Of a stretch of 64,000 bases of DNA, positions 48,740 to 60,325 are shown piece after piece. The translations under genes and the position numbers were made by a program. Under the pieces are notes generated by a model. That model made no database searches, was not told the DNA's origin, and saw nothing but the letters and a program-made list of their open reading frames with translations. The DNA is from Promerops cafer (taxonomy: Eukaryota; Chordata; Aves; Passeriformes; Nectariniidae): positions 310,001 to 374,000 of the forward strand of contig VZSE01014929.1 in assembly GCA_013398275.1 (NCBI GenBank), written 5' to 3'. Position 1 is the first letter of the stretch, and each line of letters starts with the position of its first letter.

Positions 48740-48793
48740 CTGTGGGCTGTCTTCTCAGACACTTTATGTTTTTGAAAGTGATAACAATCAATC
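48740..48793 (-). other. Candidate internal exon (54 nt), unproven
   Basis: On the minus strand an excellent acceptor (GAGGTTTCTTCCCCTTCAG) precedes 48793 and a full-consensus donor (CCACAG then GTAAGTG) follows 48740. Two of three frames are open. The one entering with one base completing a codon reads IDCYHFQKHKVSEKTAH and exits with two bases over, the same phases as the 129-nt candidate at 38185-38313. No family is recognised. By splice-site quality alone it is the strongest candidate in the window. Confidence 0.25.
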
Positions 48794-51700
48794 CTGAAGG
48801 GGAAGAAACCTCATAAAGTTAAAAAAAAAAATTATTGCAGTTAATCTAAAAATCTACCAAACACAAGAACATTTCTCTAGGCTGTCATATAGCATGCATT
48901 TAATTTCCACAAAACTACACTTTTATGTGAGAAAGTGGTAATGCAGTTCTGCAAGATCGCTCATCAATCTTCTGATGCTAAATACTGGTGCCTGGATAAT
49001 AATTATTGCTTATCCCAAGAGGATCTCAGCACAGTTTTTCCTGTTCAGAAAGTCTGTTGCCCTAATACAGTCTCCTGAGAGGTACATTTTCCACACCAGA
49101 GCAAATTCATAAATACTAACAAAACAGGTCTTGCAGAACTTGATTGATGTATATAATCTCTTAATTTCATAGATTAATAAAACCAAGAGCTGGAGAAGTT
49201 AGCATTGGGTAAATTACAGAGAAAAATGGTGAGGAGCTGTTGCTAAACTCACGTGGTGACCAAGCAGAATTATCTTGTGCCATTCTTGGCATCATGTTCT
49301 CATGCTTTATGGAGCCAGAACAAAGTAAAAGTTTGTGAAGTTTGATCCTGGATGTCCTGCTCACTGGTGTGAACAGCGCTTGTGTGATGGCTGTTTTTAA
49401 GCACTAGTCACTTACCATTTGAGATCTTTGTATGAGATATCCCTATCTAGCCATCATCAGAACAAATGAGTCTTGTGGGTTACATCTGGAATAAATGAGG
49501 CAGTGTTCCAAGCTCCCCAGAAAGCTTGCAAGGCCTTTGCATGTCTGTTTGGTCAAGAGCCATCTTGGAGCATTCCTCTTCTTCTGTTGATTTATGCTGA
49601 GGCACTCTGCCTCTACGTACCTCTGCACAGAGATACAAATGTTCAGATCTTTATTTTTCAGTTCATCACATATCAGCTATTAATTTGCACTAATTTATCA
49701 AGTACTGGAGGCAAATGTCTTCCCTCAGACCTCTTTTTGGTTTTTTATTGTTGGCTAGTCTGCATGGTACGGGACAGTTGAACACTCCAGGTGGGATATC
49801 CTTCATACAGCCCATTTTATACACCAAAGCATGCTCATTCTGTCACTCTTCCCAAAAGTGAAACTGCTTGATCTTGCTGAGATGCCTCAGTTTGTTACGA
49901 TGCAGCTGTTAGACAACATGGAGAATTTGTCTACCCTGGGCAGGTTTGTTTAAACCCTGAAGTCCCTCTAGCCAGAGCGGTAGACTGAGGTTCCACTGGG
50001 GTTACACTGCTCTTTCAGGCATCAAACTTTTTCCTCACTTAATAAAATTTATGGCATTGACTTAATCAATTGTCTTTCTTTACTTGAACTGTTATGGACT
50101 TGAATCAAGAAGGAATGTTTGTTAGCATTATTTCTGAATGACCTCGAAAATGTTAACGCTTTTTTAGGGATACCTTGCTCATTAATTTCCAAAGGACAAA
50201 ATACAGGATGTGCAACTGCCTGTGACCATACATTTTCTTCTGAACTTATCCCATTGTTCAGGAATGTTATTGCATTGCCTCTGAGTCATGGGAAAAAAAT
50301 TAGCAGAAGTGTCTCTTCCTAATTAGGACACGGACTATGGTGTCTCATTTCAAATTTTGGATATAATGTTGCATTTACTTTAGCCATTAGAAGCACACTG
50401 GTAGAAAGTTGTAGAACTTCACTTTGAAAAGACCAAAATAAATACAGGTGTTGTTGCGGGTGTGTGCATTTATTTTTTGTTTTGGAAAACTGCACATGTG
50501 AGACTCAAAATTATATAAATGCATTGATCAGTTATTTCTGTGTAGGATCTCCATCCATAAAAGACTTAAACATATAATCTCCTCTGGCCTCTTTGAAAGC
50601 AAAAGAGCACGCAGAAGAAAAGATTCTGAACAGAAAGATTCAAACACTTGATGCTGTTTTAAAAACTCCACAAAGATATTTTTCATCCATAAAAGAAACA
50701 ATAGAATTAACAAATCTGGTATTGTTTCCTGTGACATAGCCTAAGCTCAATTTAATCCTTGCTGCTGTATCAATAAATTGCCTCTGTGTCTCCTAAATCT
50801 CCCATAGTACCATGATCTCTCTCCTCTGCCTCCTGAATAACCATAGACTGCAGCCTTCTTAGGGTTTTTTTCTTAGAGTAATAATCTGTGTTTCTTTCTC
50901 CTCTGTTTAGAAATGGCTTTTCATGAACATTGAGTTGAAGTTGGCCAGTGGGTTCAAAAGTTGGGTATGGTGGGGAGAGCCAGATGGACACCACAGCTGC
51001 AGGAGTCCCATACCCTTCCAAAATCAGGATAAAAATGGAGCTGCTACACTCCCCTGCGATTTGCATAAACCAGGTATTATTTGGTATCACTTGTCAAACA
51101 GACATGATCTCTGTATGTCAATGACTTCCTCTAAAAAGAAGCAGAAAATCAGTTCCTTTGATTTCACCACTTCGTTTTCCTGAAGGAGGGAGAAAGAAGC
51201 CCTCTGCTCATTTTACCTCTCCCTGTTTTCCCATGCTGACCTATCTGGGACTGTTTAGACAACGCACAGAGCAGACTTGTTAAGGGGGCTGGCACTGGAG
51301 AGATCAGAATTTTGGTCTGCTCTTTTCTGCTGGCTTACTGTGTTATGTTGAGGCAGTCGTTCAGTTTCTGCTTTCCCTTCTTGCTCAGACTGTGGCTGCT
51401 TTGCAGGGGGGCTGCAGCTCTGAAGAGGGGATGAGCCTGCAGGTGAAACGTGGGAAGAGGAGGAGGAGGGACAGCAAGGTGAAGGTACTGCCTTCTGGCA
51501 GCAGCAGACTCTTAGACTGGCTCAGCTGCTCACCAGACCACTCTGTGAAGAGCATTTAAGAGTTTAATTGTTGATTTTAACTCTGGGGTAAATGCAGGCT
51601 CATTCACAGTCCAGGCAGTGATGGAGAAAGGCTGTTCTGCACAGCTCTTGAAAAAAAGTACCCCTTAGTAGGCATGTGCAAATTTTCACATACTAAATCT

Positions 51701-52856
51701 TCCTGGGGGAGGGAAGTGAAAATTCAGTTTAATTGAGAGAACTGACTTCATGTGACTTAAATTGCAATCACAGTTTTCTGGGTTTCTGTGTAAAATTATC
51801 TCTAAATTACTCCCATGAACATCACCAGAGAAAACTTTACCAGATGTAACAACTAGATTTTAATGCTGCTTTCAAAAGGATAGCAAGCTTTAGCATAGAA
51901 GAGATAGGCATTTTTTAGCAGTGACTGTTAGGAAAATCAGAGAAGGAAGATTTAAAAAGTACAAAGAAACTTCCAGATCTGGGACACAGGTCTTTTGTCA
52001 ACATCCCCTTTCTATTCAAGCACTCTGAGATGGGTCAGAGAGAGCAATGAGAACAGGGAGCTGTGGCAACTCTGGATATTTTGAAGATGATTTCCAAAAG
52101 TAGGAGATTATGATTTATCTCTGTTACTAAGGCATGACTATAAGCCTTCAACAGAACTTTTGGTGACCTTAAGGATGCAGTTAGGTTTCATCTTCTCTTG
52201 CTATTAATGCTTTAGCTCTTCAGAATATCAGAAATAACTTTCCATTTGGGACGGATAAATATTTTTGTTACAATGTTTGCATTTGTTCTTGGCTGCTGAA
52301 TGAATACGTACCTTTTTTGATTTGTCTGACATGGTTCAATGGTTTTGATGAGCTCCCAGTCTGTAACCTGAGTCTTTAAATGCAGAGAACTGATGTTTTA
52401 AGCTGAAATTATTCTTGATAGAGCACATATTTGCAATATCTTTAGTACAAGAGGAAACTGTGATCCAAACTTACCATTTTTCTGCTGTATGTAAACCTTT
52501 ATTAGCAACTTCAGTCACAAAATTTGAGTTCAAATGCTCAGCTACTTGATTCATGCAACCTGTCCCTCCTCCTTGAAGAGTCTTAGGCTGAAAAAGCACA
52601 AATGCAATGTATCTGAGAATTTTATCTTAAGCACATGAAACCTTAGATAGGTGAACATAAATCTGGAGTGAAAATCCTTCCTGAGATGGGCTCTTCATAG
52701 GGAAGACCGTTTGCATAAGTCAGAGGATGTACGATTACAGCCTTTGTTTGTCAGATGGGGTATTATAGGTACATGTATACACAGACACACACACACAATT
52801 TATACCCATGGTGTAGTTCAGTACAGCTTCTGGGGTGTGGTGGCTGATACAGTGTC
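48794..52856. other. Unique sequence, no gene seen
   Basis: No gene is assigned. A GC-richer piece at 51.2-51.56 kb has an open plus-strand frame lacking an early ATG, with a basic run KRGKRRRRDSK. It resembles a nuclear or heparin-binding motif but is most likely chance. A short CA tract lies at about 52.78-52.80 kb, just before the LTR. Confidence 0.55.
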
Positions 52857-54002
52857 TGATAGTGGGTTGACTCTGGCTGGATGCTAGACACCCACCAAAG
52901 CCTCTGAACACTTCCCTCCACAGCTGGACAGGAGGGAGAAAATACAAGAAAGGACTCATGAGCTGAGATAAGGACAGGGAGAGATCACTCACTGAATACC
53001 ATCACAGGCAAAGCAGACTTGAACTAGAGATCTTAATAGAATTTATTCCTGACAAAATCAGAGCAAGATAATGAGAAGATAATAAGACCTTCAAAACACT
53101 TTCCTCCACCTATCCCTCCTTCCCAGCTCTACCTCATCCCCCTCAGCAGTACAAAGAGACAGGGGATGGGGCTTATGGTCAGTTCATCACTCACTGTTCC
53201 TGCTGCTGCTCAGGGAAAGGAGTTTTTCCCCTGCTCCAGCATGGGGTCCTCCCCACAGGAGACAGTTCTTCCTGAACTTCTCTGACATGAGTCTCACAGG
53301 CAGCAGTTCTCCACAAACTGCTCCAACGTGGATCACTCTTCCTCGGGGTGCAGTTCTTGAGGCACAGGCTGCTCCAGCGTGGGTCCCCCATGGGGTCACA
53401 AGTCTGACCAGGAAACCTGCTCCAGCGTGCACTCCTCTCTNGACCAGGAAACCTGCTCCAGCTCCTGCTCCTCTCTCCACAGGTCTGCAGGTCCTTGCCA
53501 GGACCCTGCTCCAGCATGGGCTTCCCATAGGTTCACAGTCTCCTCTCAGGCATCCACTTGCTCCAACATGGGTCTCCTCCACAGCCTACGGGGGGATCTC
53601 TGCACTCCCAATGACCTCCATGGGCTGCAGGGGCACAGCTGCCCCAGCATAATCTGCACTATGGGCTGCAGGGAAATCCCAGCTCCAGCACCAGGAACAC
53701 TTTCTCTCCTCCTTCTCCACTGACTGTGGTGTCTGCAGAGCTGCTCCACTCACGTATTCTCACCCTGCTCTTCTCTGGCTGCAATTACATTTGCGCAGTA
53801 ACTTTTCCTCTTCTTAAACCTGCAATCACAGAGGTGTTGCCCCCATTTCTGGTTGGCCCAGCCTTGGCCAGCAGCCTCTCCTGGGTCCTGGACCCAGCTG
53901 GCACTGGCTCTGCTGAACATGGAGGAAGCTTCTGGCAACTTCCTACAGAAGCCACTCCTGTGCAACCCCACTACCAAGACCTAGCCATGCAAACCCAATA
54001 CA
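52857..54002 (-). mobile_element. Solo LTR (about 1.15 kb) of an avian endogenous retrovirus
   Basis: The stretch begins TGATAGTGGGTTGAC and ends GCAAACCCAATACA, the inverted TG...CA ends of an LTR. Orientation is minus: the AATAAA signal is read from plus-strand TTTATT at 53042-53047, and the R/U5 side lies at 52857-53040 with the phrase GAGCTGAGATAAGGACAGGG on the plus strand, as in other avian ERV LTRs. The body (53200-53600) is an array of degenerate CTGCTCCAGC-ATGGG-like units. I recognise the type from bird genomes but do not name the family. No viral genes adjoin it and no target-site duplication is evident. The many frames across it (53187-54007) are not proteins. Confidence 0.82.
53406..53462. 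repeat. 36-bp direct repeat with an unresolved base
   Basis: The 20 bases GACCAGGAAACCTGCTCCAG occur at 53406 and again at 53442, and the single N of the window (53441) sits exactly before the second copy. This is where an assembler would join or collapse a tandem repeat, so the copy number here is uncertain. Confidence 0.85.
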
Positions 54003-54774
54003 AATGACTACCCAAAATCTTGAAATTTTACCTCCAGTAAACCCTCTGATATATGTACCATATGACAGTTGATTGTAAGCTGAAAAAAAAAAAAAAAGGC
54101 AATCTAATCTAACTGCTGCCTTCTTAAAGGAATGCACCCCCAGCACACGCAGTAGTGCAGCACGCAATCTGGCAATAAGGACAAGACGACAACACAACTC
54201 TTGTAGAGGACCTGCAAAAGCCTTCTTGTATATTTGTTAACCTGAGAGGGAGACTGGATGAGCAGTATAAGTTAGATATCAAACTTTTGGATTGCTTAGA
54301 GGCCTCTGGGAACACAAGTTGGCCTTATGAATCCAAATTAAAAGAAGTATAGATTCACGTAAATGTGTGTAGGTGCTTTCCTGCTGTACTCAAGCAGCAT
54401 TTCTGGGATAGTGATAACTTTTTCAGCTTGGTAAAGAAAAGAACCAAAGTTCCTTTTCACATGGATCCAGGCCTCTGAAAGAGCTGGATATGTTCCTGGG
54501 TCATTTTTTACTCAGAATACTTACTCTGAATGTTCTTGAAATTGTGAGTATATTATAGTGTCCATACCCTTCTCCATCATGTGTGCACAGACTCTTGCAT
54601 GCATAATTGTTTCCAAAACTGAATAAACCTGCTCTTGCAATGCTGGCAGATGCAATGTATGTAAATGCTAGCTCTTTTCCTACAAGTTTTATGAGAAAGG
54701 AAAAACTCATCCAGACTATTTTCATTTTTTAAGTCTTTTCACTTAATATATCTCAAAGAAAAATGTGGTTCTGC

Positions 54775-54900
54775 TTAAAAAAAATACAAACAACAACAGC
54801 AACAAAAACTGAAAGCAAAAAGAAACAAAATAGAACACCCAAAAATCCCAATCAAACAACACCCTCCCAAAAAAATCGAAACACCACACATGCACAAAAG
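54775..54900. repeat. A/C-rich low-complexity tract
   Basis: A runs broken by CAACAA, CCC and GAAAC units, similar in character to the tract at 42.28 kb. No coding potential. Confidence 0.8.
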
Positions 54901-55110
54901 AATTGCAGATAAATTACTTTATTTGATAATGTCTTCCTTGTTGCAAGCTCAGTTTGACTCCAGGTTTAGTAGATGTTATTTTAATGTGCATTTATACTCA
55001 AAAATATGAGTGAGTGAAAAGTATAGTCAAAGTAAAGAAGCCTTTGCTTTGTCCGTTCACAGTCCACTAAAACTCTAGCTATAAATCCCTAATAGCAATT
55101 TGCTGTTTCT

Positions 55111-55126
55111 GCTAATTTAAATTAGC
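55111..55126. promoter_or_regulatory. 16-bp palindrome with paired homeodomain half-sites
   Basis: GCTAATTTAAATTAGC is its own reverse complement and places TAAT and ATTA four bases apart. This is the shape of a site for a dimeric homeodomain protein. Further words follow within 60 bases (CATAATGAGG, CTAATTGGGC, CTTTAATGAA). Binding is inferred, not shown. Confidence 0.35.
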
Positions 55127-58100
55127 CATAATGAGGTAAATCAAGCCATTGGTGTCTAATTGGGCTTTAATGAACTGAATTCCTCAAGAAGAGATTTATG
55201 GAGAGTTTACCTGACACAAACAATTGCACCAGGGAAAATCCTTTTCCTCTCCTCCCACTTCCCCTGCTGCAAGGAAAAAACACAGGAGGCACAAAATAGT
55301 ACAAAGCTGGAACTATTGTGTTGCTGTAGGCAAAAGCATTCCAAAATTAGCCAGAATGTTCAGCAGCAGAAGAAAGAAATATGCTCTCTTCTTTGCAGAT
55401 GTTTCACTGCCACCCTGACCCTTGACTTGGTTTGGTCAGTGAATAGAAAAGCAGTCAAAATGCAGATGCATTGCAGTCAACTGGGATCAATCTGCAGAAA
55501 GAGCTGAGGTTCCTGCTCTGGTGCTTCCCCACTCAGGAAATCACAAAACCTTGTAGACTGGGATCACTGGGTCATTGGGGAAGGCCTACAGGTTTGTCTG
55601 CAAAATGTGATCATCTCCTAGGAATACCCCAAGATACAACAATGAAAATAGTTTAAAAACACAGAAGGTGGTGGGATGGAAGAGTAAAACTTTCTCTGTG
55701 TCAAGCAAAGAGCCTGAAACAACCCTCAGGTGTTACTGCAAGGGTGTAGCTAAGGGTGCTCAGGAAGAGGGAACATATTTGCACACTTTGGCCAGTCACC
55801 TGCTTTCCCAGGCCACAGCTCAGTGTGGAAGGGTGCCTCCTAATTTCCTCTTGCTACTTGCACTTAGCTTCAAAAGGACACTTACCCTGTAGGCACATTT
55901 CAAAACCCTTTATGCCAATGGTTCTGAATTTTAAATTCTTTGTTTATGCTCCAGGTAGGGATTTATCTCCTCAGTATACAGATTACTTTATTGACAATTC
56001 TTATCCTGTAAGTGTCTATGGCTGCATTATAGGTAAAACCACCCAAGCAAAAGCAAATCCAAATGAATACAAAGCATATTTGCATGTGTGCTGTTAGCTA
56101 GTGATATGAAATGTTGAGCTAATAAAATCTTTAATCAGAGTTCAAATACAGGCTCTGCATTGCCTATCACCTAAAAGTAAATGAAGAATTTGTATTGGCA
56201 AGGCTGTCCCTCTATCTGTCTTCTAAATGGTGAATTATGTATTAACCTAATACAGGTTTTATGGAAGATCAGAGCCTGCTCTGGGTCCCCAAGGATATCT
56301 GATGTGCCAGAGAGTATTCAAAAGTCATGAGCCAGGCTTCAAATATAATTGGATTGCCACAGGAGCAGGAGGCTTTCTAAATAACAAAGGAAAAACAATA
56401 TGTAACTTGTGGTTCTTTTCTTTTGCTTCTCTTGTTTTTAGTTTCTTGTTTGCAGCAAACTTAATTTTGCAAACACAAGGGGAAGGAAGTGTCTCAGTAA
56501 AAAAGGAAGGGAGGAAGGAAGATAGGAGTTCATCATCTCAGGAGTTCTGAGCTCTGCGCTTGCAGAAACAAATTATATCATCATATTTGACCCTGCAGCA
56601 GTTTCAAGGCAAAATGGGGATTTCCTGGTGCTGCAGCAAAGGGTAACTCCTCTTATGGCAGAGCAATTTTGAAAAGCATGCAAAAGAATTGTGAGTTTTT
56701 CTGCCAAAAGGAAGATGATCAGATCACCAGTAGCCTTTTCCTTTTGGTTTGTTTTTTTTTTTTTCCTGGCTCGATGGCTCCAGGCCATTGAGCAAGTTTC
56801 TACTGTGAAAGTCTGAAATAAATCTAAATCCCTTTTGCCTTAGAGAGCAAAACTCCCCAAACTGCTTAATATTAAATACCTGGCATCAGACAGAGTGCAA
56901 TTTGAACATAACTTCAATCAAACTTTATTACTATTAAGCATGGAAGGCAGAATATATTTCATACAAGCATTACTACTTAGAATCTGACTTGCTGCCAAGC
57001 TGCCTCAGAGCTGCCTTCCATATATTTGGCTTTGCTTGGATCTCAGCTTTCTTACACAGCCTCAAGCAGACAGCCCCATCAGTGACTGTGTGCCCTCGAT
57101 GGTTGGTAGTACGGGAAGGATTTCAAGGCTGGCTCAGAGCCCAGACATAACACCAAATCCACCATAAATAACTCAGCTGCCATGAGCATGTCCCCCGAAA
57201 TTCCTCCTCTGAAAATTAATGGTGTTTGTATGGCTCAGTACCTGCATGTCTAATACACGTTCATATGCCAGGGGCCAAAATACTGATAACATATTAGTAA
57301 TTACCACTAAGAGATCCTAGAGCCTTAGGAGGAGGAAAAGTGAGAGAAAGAGAGAGACCTAGAGAGAAAATATATCAACTGATAATAAAGGAAATTCTAG
57401 CAAACTGATAATGCACTTAACAAGTTTCTGATAGCTTCTCAATAAAATAGTGTTAATGAAGAAATGTTTTATACTCACTGAAACAGTCTACCTCATCTTT
57501 CCATATTGTGTTCTTCTAATGTTAGAGATCTTGTTCTTTTCAGTAAAAATCACTAAAGTAATATTTCATTCTTCTTTGTCAAATTAGCTGCTATCCCAAC
57601 AATTACTCATGGAAAAAATGATGGAGGAATACTATAATTTCTACCTGAGTTGTATTGTAGTCCCATATTCACATTACATTGGAATACATCCCGTTGCATT
57701 TTCTATGTCGATAAAGACATACACACTTTAATAAAAACATTAGCAAATAAGAGAAGAAATTAATGCTAACAATGAATGTAATCTGAGTGCTTGTTAACTT
57801 GAGAACAATACTTTACAGGAGAATATCACAGTTAAGATGCATAGTCCTGGGCATACAGTAATTCTCAGGGTTTGCATCCACAGTGTGGTGCAAAAGACAG
57901 ATTTAATGGTGTCTATGCTGGTAAATATTTCAACTGCAGAAAATTCTCTCTCGATGTTATGAGGAATGCAGATCTCTCAACATCCCTCACGTGTATAAAC
58001 ATTGCAAGTATTTATTCATCTTGTTGGGATGAGACTTTTCAGAAAAACCTTTGTGCCTATCTTGGGATTTTTAGTAGCTCCTAGAGGAAAGACCTTTTTA

Positions 58101-59504
58101 TTTTGCACACAAGAAGGTGGTTTTGGTGGTTTAAATCCTGCAAAATTGCTGCTGGTTCCTTATTGATACAAAATGTAAATACTACTTCAGCCTGGAATTT
58201 AGAAATTAATATTACCCAATTTATTGCTTTGTTGACAATTGATAATATGTTTCTTCTAAAGCAATACATGTTTTCAACATAGGGAAGCATTTTTTCTTTT
58301 AATCCTGCTCCCTGGCCAAAAGCATCAGCCTGTTTCCCCCTAACCTGATGGAGTCCACCCATGATGGAGTCCAGGAACATTGATTCCCACATTTACTGTG
58401 GTGTCTTCCACAGATTTATGGTTCCTCATGCTGCCACCATGAACCTCTACCAGGAAATGCTCAGACACATGGTCCAAAGGTTAAGTGCATTTTTTCGTAC
58501 ATCAACCACTTTTGTAAATGGTGTTTTTAAGGAAACATTAAATCTTACAGTGTGCACAAACATTTTAACAAAGATTTCATTCTGCTTTATTTATATGCTG
58601 CAACGGTTATATACCATGTTTTGAATGACAGTTCTTCAAACTATTTCTTTTTGTACTATAAGTGCACTTATGAAAAGACAGGGTACATTTTTTGCTTACT
58701 TAAATGTACTAGGGGCATCAAGGGGTAATTTTTCAGACACTTAGTATTTCGTTGCTTCTACAGATGCAATTAATTACAAAAATCTTTTCAAACACTGAAA
58801 TTCTAGTTCAATTGCATTATTAAAATGTATGGTGAGACTGCCTTAATGTTTTTGTTTAATTAATGGCTGCATTAAACTATCTGATTTCCTAACTGCTGTC
58901 ATATGCAATCTTTTGCATTGACATTTAGAGGAGTGCTGATTGAGGCTAATCTCTCTGCACTTCCTTTACAGGCATTGGAAAGAAAAGGGTTCCTTCAGAG
59001 CTATAATTTAGAGTGTCTAAAGTTAAGCTCCTACTCTAAGTGGCCCCCCAAACCTCCCTATCACTGACGCACATTCTCATTGAAGTGAACGTTTGTGAAT
59101 TCCTCCTTTGTCATTGAAATATGAAATGCACATACACTGTACAGCAGAATGAATAACCAGATAAAATGCTGTCACTGAGATGACTCAAAAAGTGAGCTTT
59201 CTGTTCTATTCTGGAGGTTGTGAAGAGTCTATGGAGAAGATTGGAGTCAAACATACCTTACAGAATCTGGATTTTTAGGTATTTGTGATGAAAATTTGGG
59301 TCTACCACAGCCTCTATGAATGTGCCAGTGACCATCAGCTAGTAACTGGATTCTCAAAAAAAAAGTGCAGGGCTGGGAACTGATGGCCTGCATAAATCCT
59401 GGTGAAGAAGGAGGAGGGCAAAGTATATGGGCAGAGGTGGCTTAGAGTAATTTTCACCTTTAAAATTTCAAGCTGCTTCCAAAGGTGACAAAGTAATCAA
59501 GCAA

Positions 59505-59577
59505 GAACTGGTGATGTCCCTGCTAGGTCCAATACTGTTCAACATCTTCATTATTGACCTGCAGGATGGGTCTAGAC
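59505..59577 (+). mobile_element. CR1 reverse-transcriptase scrap
   Basis: Reading the plus strand, the bases translate to LLGPILFNIFIIDLQDG, the CR1 reverse-transcriptase motif just before the catalytic region. The match stops exactly where the LTR begins (59578). The expected downstream CR1 sequence is not seen on the far side of the LTR, so the CR1 copy was already truncated or was lost in the insertion. Confidence 0.6.
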
Positions 59578-60325
59578 TGCTGTGATAGTTTACCAGCAGC
59601 TGGGAATTAAACTACAAATAAGCCACTCCCCTTCTCCCTGTCCCCCTCTGGTGAGGGAAGGACAAAGGAGAGACTATGAGCTGAGATAACAATTTACTGA
59701 AAGCAAACAGCAATGGAGGAAGAAACACACAGTGACCAGCAATATTAATAACAGAAGTATACAAAAAAGAGAAAGTGCTTTACACACAGAAGTCTTTCAC
59801 CACCTTGACTTAGCTCTGCATGGCCACAGAGACAAAGACATGCTGGTGGGGGGACATTCCTGTCACTCTGCAATGACAGTGGTTATTCCCAAGGCAAAGA
59901 CAAGATGCCAGGGGGGACGTTCCTGCAGCTCAGCAGTGTCATTTTTTTATTCCCGAGTCAAAGACAAGCTGGTGGCTGTTCCTGAGGCTCAGCAGTGACA
60001 CAGGGTTGTTTCTGAGACAAGATGGCAGGAGGACATTGCTGTGCCCAGCGCCACACGGCCTCCCAGCACTAGGACAAGATAGCGCACCCTCCTGTAGCTA
60101 GGGTTTCCTGTCCCTGAGGCCAAGCCAAGAAAAACAATGAAGGATAAACCCTCAAGAAAGCTGGATCATCCTCACTGCGCAGTGCTGCCGCTTTGTCCCG
60201 CTCTGCTCCAATCTGCCGGTTCAATTCCACGCCGTGCCACCACTTCAGACTGCTCTGCTGCGCTACACCCGCCTCTGCTCGGCTCCATTCGGCTGGGCTC
60301 CTTTTGTCACAGGTTTGGAGGCTCA
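59578..60325 (-). mobile_element. Solo LTR of an avian endogenous retrovirus
   Basis: The plus strand starts TGCTGTGATAGTTTACCAGC, the reverse of a typical avian LTR 3' end, followed by ACTATGAGCTGAGATAACAA, a phrase also found in altered form in the LTR at 52.9 kb. This fixes a minus orientation. The interior (59833-60050) holds about four diverged units of 54-64 bp. The GC- and CpG-rich part (60170-60310) would be the U3 promoter side. The end at CTCA (60325) is proposed because AGAC lies just before the start and just after this point, which could be a 4-bp target-site duplication; this is tentative. Frames across the element (59732-60490) are not proteins. Confidence 0.75.
59833..60050. 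repeat. Diverged tandem units inside the LTR
   Basis: Units start with CAAAGACA or GAGACAAG at about 59833, 59895, 59959 and 60013. Each continues with GG-rich sequence, ACATTCCTG or similar, and CAGCAGTG-like words. Spacing is 62, 64 and 54 bases. Repeats in the U3 region of LTRs often act as enhancers; here that is inference. Confidence 0.7.

Larger units (their letters stand above)
54003..59504. other. Unique sequence with A-rich tracts
   Basis: No gene is recognised. The stretch contains a 15-base A run (54083-54097), a long A/C-rich tract (54775-54900), the 16-bp palindrome at 55.11 kb and a purine-rich piece near 56.5 kb. The block 57.04-57.3 kb looks compositionally like conserved non-coding DNA. 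Frames at 55.16-56.1 kb are not assignable. Confidence 0.55.

Noticed and set aside
51279..51558. Open plus-strand stretch with KRGKRRRRDSK and a possible acceptor before it
   Set aside because: No early ATG, no convincing donor, and the basic run comes from a purine repeat (AGGAGGAGG). I considered a growth-factor heparin-binding exon but saw nothing else to support it.
53187..54007. Several 65-130-codon frames on both strands
   Set aside because: They all lie inside the LTR and reflect its GC-rich tandem units, not proteins.
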